Assembly (NCBI RefSeq): GCF_046507575.1
Contig: NZ_JBKFEY010000001.1
Coordinates: 662,406 to 726,405 of the forward strand
DNA length: 64,000 nt
From: Pontitalea aquivivens
GTDB lineage: Bacteria > Pseudomonadota > Alphaproteobacteria > Rhodobacterales > Rhodobacteraceae
Reading direction: 5' to 3'
Shown here piece by piece: positions 15,855 to 23,946 of this stretch. Numbering within the stretch: the first letter of the stretch is position 1; the number at the start of each line of letters is the position of its first letter. The translations under genes and the position numbers were made by a program. The notes under the pieces were generated by a model. That model was given only the letters and a program-made list of their open reading frames with translations. It did not search any database and was not told the origin of the DNA.

Positions 15855-16640
15855 ATGACACCCGATACTTCTTGTTTCGAGATCCGCCTTGCGCAGGCGC
15901 CGGGCGACCTGATGGCGGCGCAGCGGCTGCGCTATGCGGTTTTCGTCGAGGAACTGGGCGCCTCGGGGCCGATGGTTGATCATGACGCGCGGCTGGAACG
16001 CGATGACTTCGACCCGGTCTATGACCACCTGATCCTGGTCGATACGCGCCGCGACGCGGCGGCGCTGGATCATGTGGTGGGGGTCTACCGGTTGCTGCCC
16101 TCGGATCGGGCGGCGGCCTTCGGTCGGTTTTACTGCGACGACGAATATGATCTGACCCGCCTGCGTGCCTCGGGGCGGCGCCTGCTGGAACTGGGGCGGT
16201 CCTGCGTGCATCCCGATTACCGGGGCGGGGCGGCGATGTTCCTGCTGTGGAACGCGCTGGCGCAATATGTGCTGGACCACGGGATCGAGGTGCTGTTCGG
16301 CGTCGCCTCTTTCCACGGCACCGATCCGCAGGCGCTGGCCGCGCCCCTGTCCTGGCTGCACCACCACCACCTGGCGCCCGAACCGATCCGTCCGCGCGCG
16401 CGGCCCGATCATTTCCAGCGCATGGACCTGATCCCCGCCGACCGGCTGGACCGGCGCATGGCGATGCAGCAGATGCCCGCGCTGATCAAGGCCTATCTGC
16501 GGCTGGGTGGCTTTGTCGGTGACGGCGCCTATATCGACCATGATTTCAACACGATCGATGTGCTTCTTCTGATGGACACCACCGCCATGAGCGCGCGTCA
16601 CCGCGAATTCTATACCCGCCGCCATGAGGGCCGGGCTTGA
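15855..16640 (+). CDS. olsB: Ornithine N-acyltransferase (OlsB)
   Basis: The first step of ornithine-lipid synthesis: transfer of a 3-hydroxyacyl group from ACP to ornithine. The 261-residue GNAT-like protein has typical OlsB segments RYAVFVEELGA, LLELGRSCVHPDYRGG and the C-terminal FVGDGAYIDHDFNTIDVLLLMD. The stop overlaps the TTG start of olsA, so the two genes form an operon making phosphate-free membrane lipids. Confidence 0.93.
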   Translation: MTPDTSCFEIRLAQAPGDLMAAQRLRYAVFVEELGASGPMVDHDARLERDDFDPVYDHLILVDTRRDAAALDHVVGVYRLLPSDRAAAFGRFYCDDEYDLTRLRASGRRLLELGRSCVHPDYRGGAAMFLLWNALAQYVLDHGIEVLFGVASFHGTDPQALAAPLSWLHHHHLAPEPIRPRARPDHFQRMDLIPADRLDRRMAMQQMPALIKAYLRLGGFVGDGAYIDHDFNTIDVLLLMDTTAMSARHREFYTRRHEGRA

Positions 16641-17458
16641 GCACCTGGCGCGATGCCGCCCCCCCCGATCTGCCGCGCCCGGGCCCGGGGGGCCTGGTGC
16701 GGGCGGCCTTGCGTGGCGCGGCGCTGATAACGGTCGTCTATGGCGGGCTGGTGCTGTTGCTTTTGCTGCGACTGATTGAACGCCCGCTGTACGGGCTCAA
16801 CCGGCCCTGGACGCCGCGGATCACCCGGGCGGTCTGCCGCGCGGCCTTTCCGATCATGGGGATGGGGTTTCGCGTCACCGGCACACCGATGACGCATATC
16901 GGCGCGGTCGTGGCCAACCATGCATCGTGGCTGGATATTTTCGCGCTGAACGCCTGCCAGAGCGTCTATTTCGTCTCCAAGGCCGAGGTTGCGGACTGGC
17001 CCGGCATCGGCTGGCTGGCGCGGGCCACAGGCACGCTGTTCATCCGCCGCGACCCGAAAGAGGCCCGCGCCCAGCAGCAGCAGCTGGAAGACCGCATCCG
17101 CGCGGGCCACCACCTGCTGTTCTTCCCCGAGGGCACATCGACCGACGGGCGCCGGGTGCTGCCGTTCAAGCCGACGCTGTTTCAGGCCTTCTACACCCAC
17201 GGTCTGGACCGGGTGATGCAGATCCAGCCGGTCAGTGTGGTCTATCATGCCCCGCCCGGCGCGGACCCGCGGTTTTATGGCTGGTGGGGCGATATGGCGC
17301 TGGGGCCGCATCTGCTTGCGGTGCTGGCGCGCCGCCCGCAGGGGCGGGTCGAGGTGATCTTCCATCCCCCGCTTGATGTGGCCGGTTTCCCCTCGCGCAA
17401 GGCGCTGGCGGCGGCCTGTGAGGCCTGCGTGCGCGCCGCCGTCTCCGCCGCTGATTAA
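16637..17458 (+). CDS. olsA: Lyso-ornithine lipid O-acyltransferase (OlsA)
   Basis: It adds the second acyl chain to lyso-ornithine lipid. The 273-residue PlsC-family protein has an N-terminal transmembrane segment (about residues 30-48), the catalytic NHASWLD and FPEGTSTDGRRVLPFKP. The start is TTG at 16637, overlapping the olsB TGA (TTGA), and places MSTWRD at the N-terminus. Compared with the PlsC at 4094 this copy has the canonical HX4D aspartate. Confidence 0.92.
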   Translation: MSTWRDAAPPDLPRPGPGGLVRAALRGAALITVVYGGLVLLLLLRLIERPLYGLNRPWTPRITRAVCRAAFPIMGMGFRVTGTPMTHIGAVVANHASWLDIFALNACQSVYFVSKAEVADWPGIGWLARATGTLFIRRDPKEARAQQQQLEDRIRAGHHLLFFPEGTSTDGRRVLPFKPTLFQAFYTHGLDRVMQIQPVSVVYHAPPGADPRFYGWWGDMALGPHLLAVLARRPQGRVEVIFHPPLDVAGFPSRKALAAACEACVRAAVSAAD

Positions 17459-17582
17459 GCGGATGCAACCCTTGAGGGAGGTGTTGTTAAAATTTCTCTT
17501 TTTGATTGTCTGATTCTGTGCCTAATATGAAGGACATCAATCCTGCGTGATACACGCTTCACATTTTGGGGAATGTGGACCG

Positions 17583-17837
17583 ATGACAATGACAGAACAC
17601 GACAGCCTGTCCGGCAAAGGGCAGGGATCAGACCGGCCCCGGCGCCTGCCGGGCCTGACCATCGCGGTTCCGACCTGGCGCCTCCTGGGCATTGGCCGCG
17701 CACCTGCCATCCGCGCTGATGACCGTCAGGTGACCCGCGAACAGATCCGTGAACTGTTTTCCGCGGAACTGTCCAACGGCCCCGAACCGGCCGCCTCGAC
17801 CGGCGTCTGGTCGCGCATGGGGCGCCCGCGCGGCTGA
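17583..17837 (+). CDS. Hypothetical small basic protein
   Basis: An 84-residue frame from the ATG at 17583 (MTMTEHDSLSG), with a basic middle (RPRRLPGLTI), an amphipathic segment DRQVTREQIRELFSAEL and no recognised domain. Upstream (17480-17560) is an AT-rich stretch with TTGATT and TAATAT hexamers 15 bases apart, a poor but possible promoter. It ends eight bases from the convergent ribbon-helix-helix gene. I do not recognise it. Confidence 0.45.
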   Translation: MTMTEHDSLSGKGQGSDRPRRLPGLTIAVPTWRLLGIGRAPAIRADDRQVTREQIRELFSAELSNGPEPAASTGVWSRMGRPRG

Positions 17838-17844
17838 CCCCGCA

Positions 17845-18075
17845 TCAATCCACCGTCCGTGTGCGGCGACGCAAGTCGGCCAGAACAAACAGCCGCAAGG
17901 CCGTAGCCAGTCCCGTCCCGGGCGCGCGCGCGGCATCTATGGCGCTGGCCAGTTCATTCAGCCCCTGGCCTTCGCGCGCGGCAATCTCGCGGAAGGCCTG
18001 CCAGAATTCATCCTCCAGCGACACGCTCGTGCGGTGCCCGCCCAGTGTCAGCGATCGCTTGACCGGCCGGCTCAT
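17845..18075 (-). CDS. Ribbon-helix-helix domain protein
   Basis: A 76-residue protein with one RHH-type DNA-binding domain: the beta strand RTSVSLEDEFWQAFREIAAREG, then helices to FVLADLRRR. Relatives occur widely in alphaproteobacteria and are presumed regulators. It overlaps the DUF4169 gene upstream by four bases, so the two form an operon. Confidence 0.75.
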   Translation of the reverse strand: MSRPVKRSLTLGGHRTSVSLEDEFWQAFREIAAREGQGLNELASAIDAARAPGTGLATALRLFVLADLRRRTRTVD

Positions 18076-18254
18076 TCCGCCTCATCGCGCCGATGCGCCT
18101 CCCAAAGCCGCGCCTCGCGCTCGGCCTCGTCCGCATCGCGCCTCCGCTCGGCCTTGCTGCGCCCGAATTTCGCGGCATTCGCATCCGCCTGCGCGCGCTT
18201 TTTCGCGCGGTCCTGCTGCTTGCGAAACTGATTGAGGTTGGTGATCTTCGTCAT
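18072..18254 (-). CDS. DUF4169 small basic protein
   Basis: A 60-residue protein that is highly charged and helical: MTKITNLNQFRKQQ at the start, then a KKRAQADANAAKFGRSKAERRR block that identifies DUF4169. Its function is unknown; the charge pattern suggests nucleic-acid or ribosome contact (inference). The ATG at 18254 fits the conserved N-terminus. First gene of a two-gene operon with the RHH protein. Confidence 0.75.
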   Translation of the reverse strand: MTKITNLNQFRKQQDRAKKRAQADANAAKFGRSKAERRRDADEAEREARLWEAHRRDEAE

Positions 18255-18332
18255 GGCCCCACATTGCCACGCCCGCCGGATCAAGAAAAGGGCCCGGCCG
18301 TCCGGTGGCGCCCCTGCCCGGTACTGCTTTCA

Positions 18333-18390
18333 TCTTGCCCGAAATACCTCGGGGTGAATTGGCCGCAGGCCAAGAGGGGCGGCGCCCCTT
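18333..18390 (+). repeat. Dispersed palindromic element, variant copy F
   Basis: A related but distinct variant: CTTGCCCGAAATACCTCGGGG, a stem TGGCCGCAGGCCA, then the hairpin GGGGCGGCGCCCC (18376-18388). It lies in the 257-base gap between the divergent DUF4169 and ndk genes, where no gene is seen. Confidence 0.55.
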
Positions 18391-18511
18391 GCCCCCGGGG
18401 CGCATCGCGCGGCGGGGGCTTTTCATCGTGCCAGCCCCGTGTTAGCAGGCGCCACAACGCGCGCCGGGGGACCGGCGCACCCGTAACCATTCCAATCGAA
18501 AGGCCAGCGCC

Positions 18512-18934
18512 ATGGCGATCGAACGCACGCTTTCCATCATCAAACCCGATGCAACCCGCCGCAACCTCACCGGCAAGATCAATGCCAAGTTCGAGGAAGC
18601 GGGTCTGCGCATCGTCGCGCAAAAGCGCATCAAGCTGTCGCTGGAACAGGCCGGCAAATTCTACGAAGTGCACAAGGAACGCCCCTTCTATGGCGAATTG
18701 TGCGAATTCATGGCGTCTGAACCGGTCGTCGTGCAGGTTCTGGAAGGCGAAGGCGCCATTGCCAAGAACCGCGAAGTGATGGGCGCGACCAACCCCGCGC
18801 AGGCCGCCGAAGGCACGATCCGCAAGGAATTCGCGCTCTCGGTCGGGGAAAACTCGGTCCACGGTTCGGATGCACCCGAAACCGCGGCGCAGGAAATCGC
18901 CTTCTTCTTCTCGGGGCTGGAACTGGTCGGCTAA
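18512..18934 (+). CDS. ndk: Nucleoside diphosphate kinase
   Basis: It balances NTP/dNTP pools by phosphate transfer through a phospho-histidine. The protein has 140 residues; TLSIIKPDATRR is the N-terminal nucleotide-binding block and H117 in NSVHGSD is the phosphorylated histidine. A strong terminator follows at 18997. Confidence 0.97.
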   Translation: MAIERTLSIIKPDATRRNLTGKINAKFEEAGLRIVAQKRIKLSLEQAGKFYEVHKERPFYGELCEFMASEPVVVQVLEGEGAIAKNREVMGATNPAQAAEGTIRKEFALSVGENSVHGSDAPETAAQEIAFFFSGLELVG

Positions 18935-18996
18935 GACCGCCGCACAAGACCACAGCCCCGGGGCCTGCAACCGGGGCCTGCAAGGGCAAGGATCGG

Positions 18997-19023
18997 GGCC
19001 GCCTCTGTCGGGGCGGCCTTTTT
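18997..19023 (+). terminator. Rho-independent terminator of ndk
   Basis: GGCCGCC and GGCGGCC form a 7-bp stem with an 8-base loop, followed by TTTTT. Confidence 0.85.
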
Positions 19024-19046
19024 GCTGCGCCTTTGCCGGGCCTGTC

Positions 19047-19535
19047 TCAGGGGGCGGGTCCGGGCATGCGGGGCCCGGGGCAGGGCGGGGCCGCCAGGGT
19101 GGCGGGCAGGCGCAACAGTGCCTCAAGCGCGCAATTGTCCGTCACCAGATCGGCCAGCGTCACCGGGTCCAGCGCGCCATAAAAAGCATCCAGCGCGGTT
19201 TGCAGCGCGTGGCGGAACCGGCAGGCCGCGCTGAGCGGGCAGGTGCTGGTTTCGGGGTCGAAACACTCCGCAAAGGGCACGCCCGCCTCAAAGGCGCGCA
19301 GCACCTCGCCCACGCCGATCCGGCCCATCGGCCGGGCCAGCCGCAGCCCGCCGCAGCGACCGCGCTGGGTTTCCAGAAACCCCTTTTGCGCCAGTGTGTT
19401 GATCACCTGCGCCAGATGGTTTTCCGAGGCATTGCACAGTTCGGCAATCTCATGTTTGCGCACGATCCGCCCGTCATTGACGGCGCAAAACATCAAGGTG
19501 CGTATCGCAAGATTGCTTCGGGTCGTCAGTCGCAT
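19047..19535 (-). CDS. nsrR: Rrf2-family regulator, NsrR-like NO sensor
   Basis: A 162-residue winged-helix protein of the Rrf2 family. Three cysteines, C91, C99 and C105 (ECFDPETSTCPLSAACRF), sit at the spacing of NsrR [4Fe-4S] ligands (93, 99, 105 in the Streptomyces protein). NsrR is a repressor that loses DNA binding when NO damages the cluster. It is divergent from the SQR-like flavoprotein, with two FNR-type half-perfect dyads between them. The C-terminal tail is proline-rich and not conserved. Confidence 0.85.
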   Translation of the reverse strand: MRLTTRSNLAIRTLMFCAVNDGRIVRKHEIAELCNASENHLAQVINTLAQKGFLETQRGRCGGLRLARPMGRIGVGEVLRAFEAGVPFAECFDPETSTCPLSAACRFRHALQTALDAFYGALDPVTLADLVTDNCALEALLRLPATLAAPPCPGPRMPGPAP

Positions 19536-19594
19536 TCCGCGCCCCCCAAGGGCCTGTCAAAGTAACAGTCTAGCGCCGCCCGGGCCTTTGCGAC

Positions 19595-19608
19595 TTGATC
19601 AAGATCAG
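19595..19608. promoter_or_regulatory. Near-consensus FNR/Dnr-type site
   Basis: TTGATCAAGATCAG matches TTGAT-N4-ATCAA except for the last base. It is 60 bases from the nsrR ATG on the minus strand and may serve nsrR. Confidence 0.5.
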
Positions 19609-19626
19609 GCGTTCACGCGGGATTCA

Positions 19627-19640
19627 TTGATTTGGGTCAA
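19627..19640. promoter_or_regulatory. FNR/Dnr-type site of the SQR-like gene
   Basis: TTGATTTGGGTCAA fits TTGAY-N4-RTCAA. A -10-like TAATCT (19663-19668) lies 22 bases after it, the spacing of class II FNR promoters, which puts initiation near 19675 and the ATG at 19694. Confidence 0.75.
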
Positions 19641-19663
19641 ATGCATCATTTCGAAGGTATGTT
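19639..19663. promoter_or_regulatory. Possible NsrR operator
   Basis: AAATGCATCATTTCGAAGG followed by TATGTT is a loose dyad reminiscent of NsrR half-sites (ATGCATTT-like). It overlaps the spacer of the predicted SQR-like promoter, where a repressor would block RNA polymerase. Match quality is only moderate. Confidence 0.3.
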
Positions 19664-19693
19664 AATCTTTGAATATAAACGCGGAGGACATGC

Positions 19694-21055
19694 ATGGACA
19701 CGAAGGCTTTTCCGACCTCGCGGCGGGCGTTTCTGGGGCTTGCCGGCGGGGCGGCGGCGGTGCTGGGGGTCAGTGCCGGGCCGGTGGCGGCGGCGAAGGT
19801 GCGCACCAGCGCCAAGATCGTGATCGTCGGCTCGGGCGCGGGGGGGACGGCGCTTGCCAACCGCCTGAGCGAACGGCTGGACGGCGCGCAGATCACCATC
19901 GTCGACGGGCGCAAACAGCATTGGTATCAGCCCGGCTTCACGCTGATCGCGGCAGGGCTGAAGCCTGCGTCCTATTCGGTATCGGGCACCGGCGACTGGC
20001 TGCCCAGGGGGGTGACCTGGCTGGCCGAATATGCCGCCGGGATCGACCCCGAGGCGAAGGTGGTCACCACCGCGGGCGGCACGAATCTGCCCTATGATTT
20101 CCTGGTCGTGGCCACGGGGCTGACGCTGGACTGGGCCGGGGTTGAAGGGTTCTCGCTGGACATGGTGGGCAAGGACGGGATCGGCGCGCTCTATGCCGGC
20201 CCCGATTACGCCGAGGCCACCTGGCGCGAGATGGACCGCTTTACCGATACCGGGGGCGTGGCGCTGTTCGGCCGGCCCGCGACGGAAATGAAATGCGCGG
20301 GCGCGCCGCTGAAATACACCTTCCTGACCGACGATTATCTGCGCCGCAAGGGCACGCGCGACAAGTCGCAGATCGTCTATGCGGCCAACAACAAGGCGCT
20401 GTTCGGCGTGCCAATCGTGAATGAGAAGGTGAAACTTCTGTTCCGCGACCGCGGTGTCGATGTGCGCTATGACCACGTTCTGACCGGGATCGATGCGTCC
20501 AGCAAGACCGCCTATTTCAAGACGCCCGAGGTCAGCGCGATCAACCCCGATGGCACCGTGACGGTCACCCCGGGCACGACCGAGTCGATCAAGTTCGATT
20601 TCACCAATGTGATTCCGCCGCAGCGTGCACCCGGGGTGGTGCGCGAATCGGGTCTGTCCTGGGCGGACAAATGGGTCGGTCAGGGCTGGATCGAGGTCGA
20701 TCAATCGACCCTGCGCCATCTGCGCTACCCGGATGTCTTTGGCGTGGGCGACATCAACGGCGTGCCCAAGGGCAAGACCGCGGCTTCGGCCAAATGGCAC
20801 GTTCCGGTGGTCGAGGATCATCTGGTCGCCGCCATCCAGGGGCGCGAGGGTACCGCGGTCTTCAATGGCTATACCTCATGCCCGATGATCACCCGGATCG
20901 GGCGCGCGATGCTGATCGAGTTCGACTACAAGGACAATCTGGTGCCGTCCTTCCCCGGGGTGATCGCGCCGCTGGAAGAGCTGTGGATTTCCTGGCTGAT
21001 GAAGGAAATCGCCCTGAAACCCACCTATAACGCGATGCTGCGCGGCAAGGCCTGA
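19694..21055 (+). CDS. FAD-dependent pyridine-nucleotide-disulfide-type oxidoreductase, sulfide:quinone reductase-like
   Basis: This 453-residue flavoprotein has a twin-arginine signal (SRRAFLGLAGGAAAVLG), so it is exported folded. The dinucleotide fold VIVGSGAGGTALANRL starts near residue 42; FLVVATGL and DVFGVGDINGVPKGKTAASA mark the second FAD-binding part. Two cysteines, in MKCAGAP and YTSCPM, occupy the places of the redox cysteines of sulfide:quinone reductases, and HWYQPGFT is typical of that group. Electrons would go to quinone. The next gene is a small membrane protein, probably an anchor or partner. Control by the NsrR-like and FNR-type sites upstream is inferred. Sulfide as substrate is likely but not proven. 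Confidence 0.8.
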   Translation: MDTKAFPTSRRAFLGLAGGAAAVLGVSAGPVAAAKVRTSAKIVIVGSGAGGTALANRLSERLDGAQITIVDGRKQHWYQPGFTLIAAGLKPASYSVSGTGDWLPRGVTWLAEYAAGIDPEAKVVTTAGGTNLPYDFLVVATGLTLDWAGVEGFSLDMVGKDGIGALYAGPDYAEATWREMDRFTDTGGVALFGRPATEMKCAGAPLKYTFLTDDYLRRKGTRDKSQIVYAANNKALFGVPIVNEKVKLLFRDRGVDVRYDHVLTGIDASSKTAYFKTPEVSAINPDGTVTVTPGTTESIKFDFTNVIPPQRAPGVVRESGLSWADKWVGQGWIEVDQSTLRHLRYPDVFGVGDINGVPKGKTAASAKWHVPVVEDHLVAAIQGREGTAVFNGYTSCPMITRIGRAMLIEFDYKDNLVPSFPGVIAPLEELWISWLMKEIALKPTYNAMLRGKA

Positions 21056-21066
21056 GGAGACGGAAC

Positions 21067-21423
21067 ATGAAGGAACTTACACTGGGCATGTTGCTGGCCG
21101 TCTTCGAGGAAATCTTCGGACGCGGCCTGTTCTGGACCATGGTCGCGGTGGCGGCGGTGGTGACGGTGCTTTACCTCTATGTGCTGATCCGCGACCGGCA
21201 CCTGTCGGCGCGCAAATTCCTGCTGGCGCAGCTGTTCATGCCGGTGGGCGCCATCGCGGCGGTGGTTTTCGTGCAAAAGGTCACGAATTCCGGCTTTGGC
21301 GACATTGGCGGGCCGATCGACTGGCTGGTGCTGCTGGGCGTGGCGGCGGCGGGCGCCATCGGGCTTGCGATCCTGGTCTATACCGCGCAGTCCCTGTTCA
21401 CCGGCAGGCGCACCCAGTCCTGA
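21067..21423 (+). CDS. Small membrane protein, DUF5368-like
   Basis: A 118-residue protein with three predicted membrane helices (about 22-42, 58-75 and 83-105) and a short cytoplasmic connection RDRHLSARKF. It follows the SQR-like gene by 11 bases with GGAGA before the ATG, so they form an operon. The DUF5368 name is from memory of similar Rhodobacterales pairs. It may hold the flavoprotein at the membrane. Confidence 0.65.
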   Translation: MKELTLGMLLAVFEEIFGRGLFWTMVAVAAVVTVLYLYVLIRDRHLSARKFLLAQLFMPVGAIAAVVFVQKVTNSGFGDIGGPIDWLVLLGVAAAGAIGLAILVYTAQSLFTGRRTQS

Positions 21424-21460
21424 CGCGGCGCGGCCTTTGCCGCCCGCAAGATGCGATCGC

Positions 21461-21492
21461 ACCGGCGCCCATGCGGGGGCGCCGGTTTTTTT
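21461..21492 (+). terminator. Rho-independent terminator after the SQR-like operon
   Basis: ACCGGCGCC and GGCGCCGGT form a 9-bp stem around CATGCGGG, followed by a run of T (through 21492). Confidence 0.9.
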
Positions 21493-21758
21493 CGGGCACC
21501 GGGGTCATGCACGATGTCCGGGCGGGGGCAGGGGCCAGGCGGGGCCGGGGGCAACGCCCCTGAAACCACAGGCTGCGGCGGCGCGCAGGCCGCCATGCCC
21601 AACACGAAAGACGCACCAGACACAACTGCGCCACAGGCACAAAGGGCGCGCCACAAGCACAAAGGGCGCGGATTTCTCCGCGCCCCCTTACCACGCTACT
21701 GATTACCAGACCCGTGGTACTCGTTACAAAACCTGTACGATCAGGTCAGACCCGTGTG
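21493..21758. other. Non-coding stretch with a short tandem repeat
   Basis: I see no gene between the terminator and the convergent peroxidase gene. It holds a hairpin GGGGGCAACGCCCC near 21548-21562, similar to module 2 of the dispersed element, and two tandem 20-base units ending CACAAAGGGCGCG (21631-21650 and 21651-21670) that differ at one base. Confidence 0.6.
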
Positions 21759-22796
21759 TCACATATCCTCGGGTTTGGGCGAGGCGGCCGTGCGCACCGG
21801 CAATGTCGGGTGCACCACTTCGGGCTGTTCGCCCGTCAGCGTGCCCAGGAAGGCGACGATATCGTCGATCTGCGCTTCGCTCAGCTCGGCGCCCAGCTGC
21901 GAGTTGGCCATGATTTCCACGGCTTCCTTCAGTTCCCACACCTTGCCCGAGTGGAAATAGGGGGCGGTGATGGCAATGTTGCGCAGCGGCGCGGCGCGGA
22001 ACACATAGTCGTCGCCCGCGGTCTCGGTCACGGCAAAGCGGCCCTTGTCGCCTTCGGGCAGCACGCTGGCACCGGGCCTTTCGACCACGCCGAAGGGATA
22101 GTAATCCTGACCGCCAAAGTTGATCCCGGCATGGCACGAGGCGCAGCCCGTATCGACGAACAGTTGCAGACCGTTCTTTTCCTGATCGCTCAGCGCGCCG
22201 TCCTGGCCCATCAGGAATTGGTCAAAGCGTGAGTTGGGCGTGATCAGCGTGGCCTCGAAGGCCTCGATCGCCTTGGCGAAATTGTCGAAGGTGACGGGAT
22301 CTTCCTCGCCGGGGAACGAGGTCTGGAAGGCCTCGACATAGGCGGGCATGGATTTCAGCGTCGCCACCACATTCTCGGGGGTGTTGTTCATTTCGACCCC
22401 GGCCTGAACCGGACCCTTGGCCTGTTCGGCCAGGTCAGGTGCGCGGCCATCCCAGAACTGGGCGATGTTGAACACCGCATTCAGCATGGTGGGCGCGTTG
22501 CGCGGGCCCTTTTGCCAGCCGTGGCCGATTGACACCTCAAGCCCGTCAACGCCGCCCATGCCGACATTGTGGCAGGTCTGGCAGGAAAACAGGCCCGATT
22601 TCGACATGCGCGGGTCGAAGAACAGCATCGCGCCAAGATCGACCCGATCGCGCGAGATGATATTGCCTTCCAGCATCGGCGCCTGCAGCGGAATCGCCTC
22701 GAACAGATCCCTGGCGGCTTCGCGCAGCGCCGCGTCATCGGCAAGGACCGGCCCGGCCAGGGCCAGTGTGGCAAGTGGGGCTAGCAATCGTTTCAT
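21759..22796 (-). CDS. ccpA: Di-heme cytochrome c peroxidase
   Basis: A periplasmic enzyme that reduces H2O2 with electrons from cytochrome c. The 345-residue protein has a signal peptide ending at VLA, two heme sites CQTCH and CASCH, and typical MauG/CcpA segments (GAMLFFDPRMS, RNAPTMLNAVFNIAQFWDGRA, FRAAPLRNIAITAPYFHSG). A near-perfect FNR-type site 59-72 bases upstream with a TAGAAT -10 suggests induction at low oxygen, as known for ccp genes in Paracoccus and Rhodobacter. Confidence 0.93.
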   Translation of the reverse strand: MKRLLAPLATLALAGPVLADDAALREAARDLFEAIPLQAPMLEGNIISRDRVDLGAMLFFDPRMSKSGLFSCQTCHNVGMGGVDGLEVSIGHGWQKGPRNAPTMLNAVFNIAQFWDGRAPDLAEQAKGPVQAGVEMNNTPENVVATLKSMPAYVEAFQTSFPGEEDPVTFDNFAKAIEAFEATLITPNSRFDQFLMGQDGALSDQEKNGLQLFVDTGCASCHAGINFGGQDYYPFGVVERPGASVLPEGDKGRFAVTETAGDDYVFRAAPLRNIAITAPYFHSGKVWELKEAVEIMANSQLGAELSEAQIDDIVAFLGTLTGEQPEVVHPTLPVRTAASPKPEDM

Positions 22797-22854
22797 CGTG
22801 AGTCCCTTTCAATCGATGTAGACTTATTCTAATTTCACCACTTCGTGAACCACT

Positions 22855-22868
22855 TTGATCCAGATCAG
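22855..22868. promoter_or_regulatory. FNR/Dnr-type site of the peroxidase gene
   Basis: TTGATCCAGATCAG matches the FNR consensus except the last base. On the minus strand a -10 TAGAAT (22831-22826) lies 23 bases downstream, which is class II spacing, and the ccpA ATG follows at 22796. Confidence 0.65.
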
Positions 22869-22961
22869 ATTCAATCATGGTCAACCTGCGACAGGTTGTC
22901 CTGTCTCCGGCTTGACCTTTGCCATGCCGCAGGTCACCAGTTGGTTAAAACGGAGACGGCC

Positions 22962-23930
22962 ATGGCGCTGGAAGATGCAAAAAATCAGGTCGATATGGCC
23001 TTTACCCGTACGGATCCGCGTGGCCTTTCCTTTGAAAACGCCTTCGGCGGCGCGACCAGCTTCCTGCGCCGGCGCTATACCAAGGATCTGTCGGGCGTGG
23101 ATCTTGTGGTCACCGGCGTGCCCTTTGACCAGGCCGTCACCCATCGCCCCGGCACCCGCTTTGGCCCCCGCGCGATCCGCGAGGCATCGGCCCTGCAGGC
23201 CTTCGACGCGCCCTATGGCTGGGGCTATGATCCGCTGTCCGCGCTGACGGTGGTGGATTATGGCGACCTGGCCTTCGATTATGCCCATACCGCCAGCTTT
23301 CCCGACCGGGTGACCGACCACATCCGCACGATCCTGGCGGCGGGGGCGGGTACGGTCACGCTGGGGGGCGATCATTTCATCACCCTGCCGATCCTGCGCG
23401 CCTATGCCGAACGGTTCGGCCCGCTCGCGCTGATCCAGTTCGACGCCCATTCCGATACCTGGGCCGATGACGACATGAGCCGGATCGACCATGGCACCTT
23501 CCTCTACAAGGCCATCCGCACCGGGCTGGTCGATCCGGCGGCCACCGTCTCGGTCGGGATCCGCACCGACAATCCCGACACGCTGGGCGTGACCATCCTG
23601 GATGCCCCCTTCGTCCATCAGGCGGGCGTGGCCGAAACCGTGGCACGCATCCGCGCCGTGGTGGGGGACCGGCCTTGCTACATCACCTTCGACATCGACT
23701 GCCTGGACCCCGCCTTCGCGCCCGGCACCGGCACCCCGGTCTGGGGCGGGCTGGCCAGCTGGCAGGCGGCGGCGATCCTGCGGGGACTGGCGGGGATCAC
23801 GCTTCTGGGCGGCGATGTGGTCGAGGTGTCGCCCCCCTATGACACCAGCGGCGTCACCGCCATCGCGGGCGCCCATGTCGCGACCGAACTGATCGCGCTT
23901 TACGGCTGGACCCGGCGGCAGGGCGCATGA
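22962..23930 (+). CDS. speB: Agmatinase / ureohydrolase
   Basis: It hydrolyses agmatine to putrescine and urea; other ureohydrolase substrates cannot be excluded. The 322-residue protein carries the binuclear manganese ligands in LGGDHF, FDAHSDTW and FDIDCLDPAFAPGTGTP. The ATG at 22962 has CGGAGA before it; the frame runs upstream, but that part overlaps the FNR-type site and lacks a ribosome site. It is followed by a DUF1499 gene. Confidence 0.88.
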   Translation: MALEDAKNQVDMAFTRTDPRGLSFENAFGGATSFLRRRYTKDLSGVDLVVTGVPFDQAVTHRPGTRFGPRAIREASALQAFDAPYGWGYDPLSALTVVDYGDLAFDYAHTASFPDRVTDHIRTILAAGAGTVTLGGDHFITLPILRAYAERFGPLALIQFDAHSDTWADDDMSRIDHGTFLYKAIRTGLVDPAATVSVGIRTDNPDTLGVTILDAPFVHQAGVAETVARIRAVVGDRPCYITFDIDCLDPAFAPGTGTPVWGGLASWQAAAILRGLAGITLLGGDVVEVSPPYDTSGVTAIAGAHVATELIALYGWTRRQGA

Positions 23931-23946
23931 AAAGGGAGACCGGCGC

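Noticed and set aside
17502..17528. TTGATT / TAATAT as a sigma-70 promoter before the 84-residue frame
   Set aside because: The spacing is 15 bases, outside the normal 16-18; kept only as a remark.
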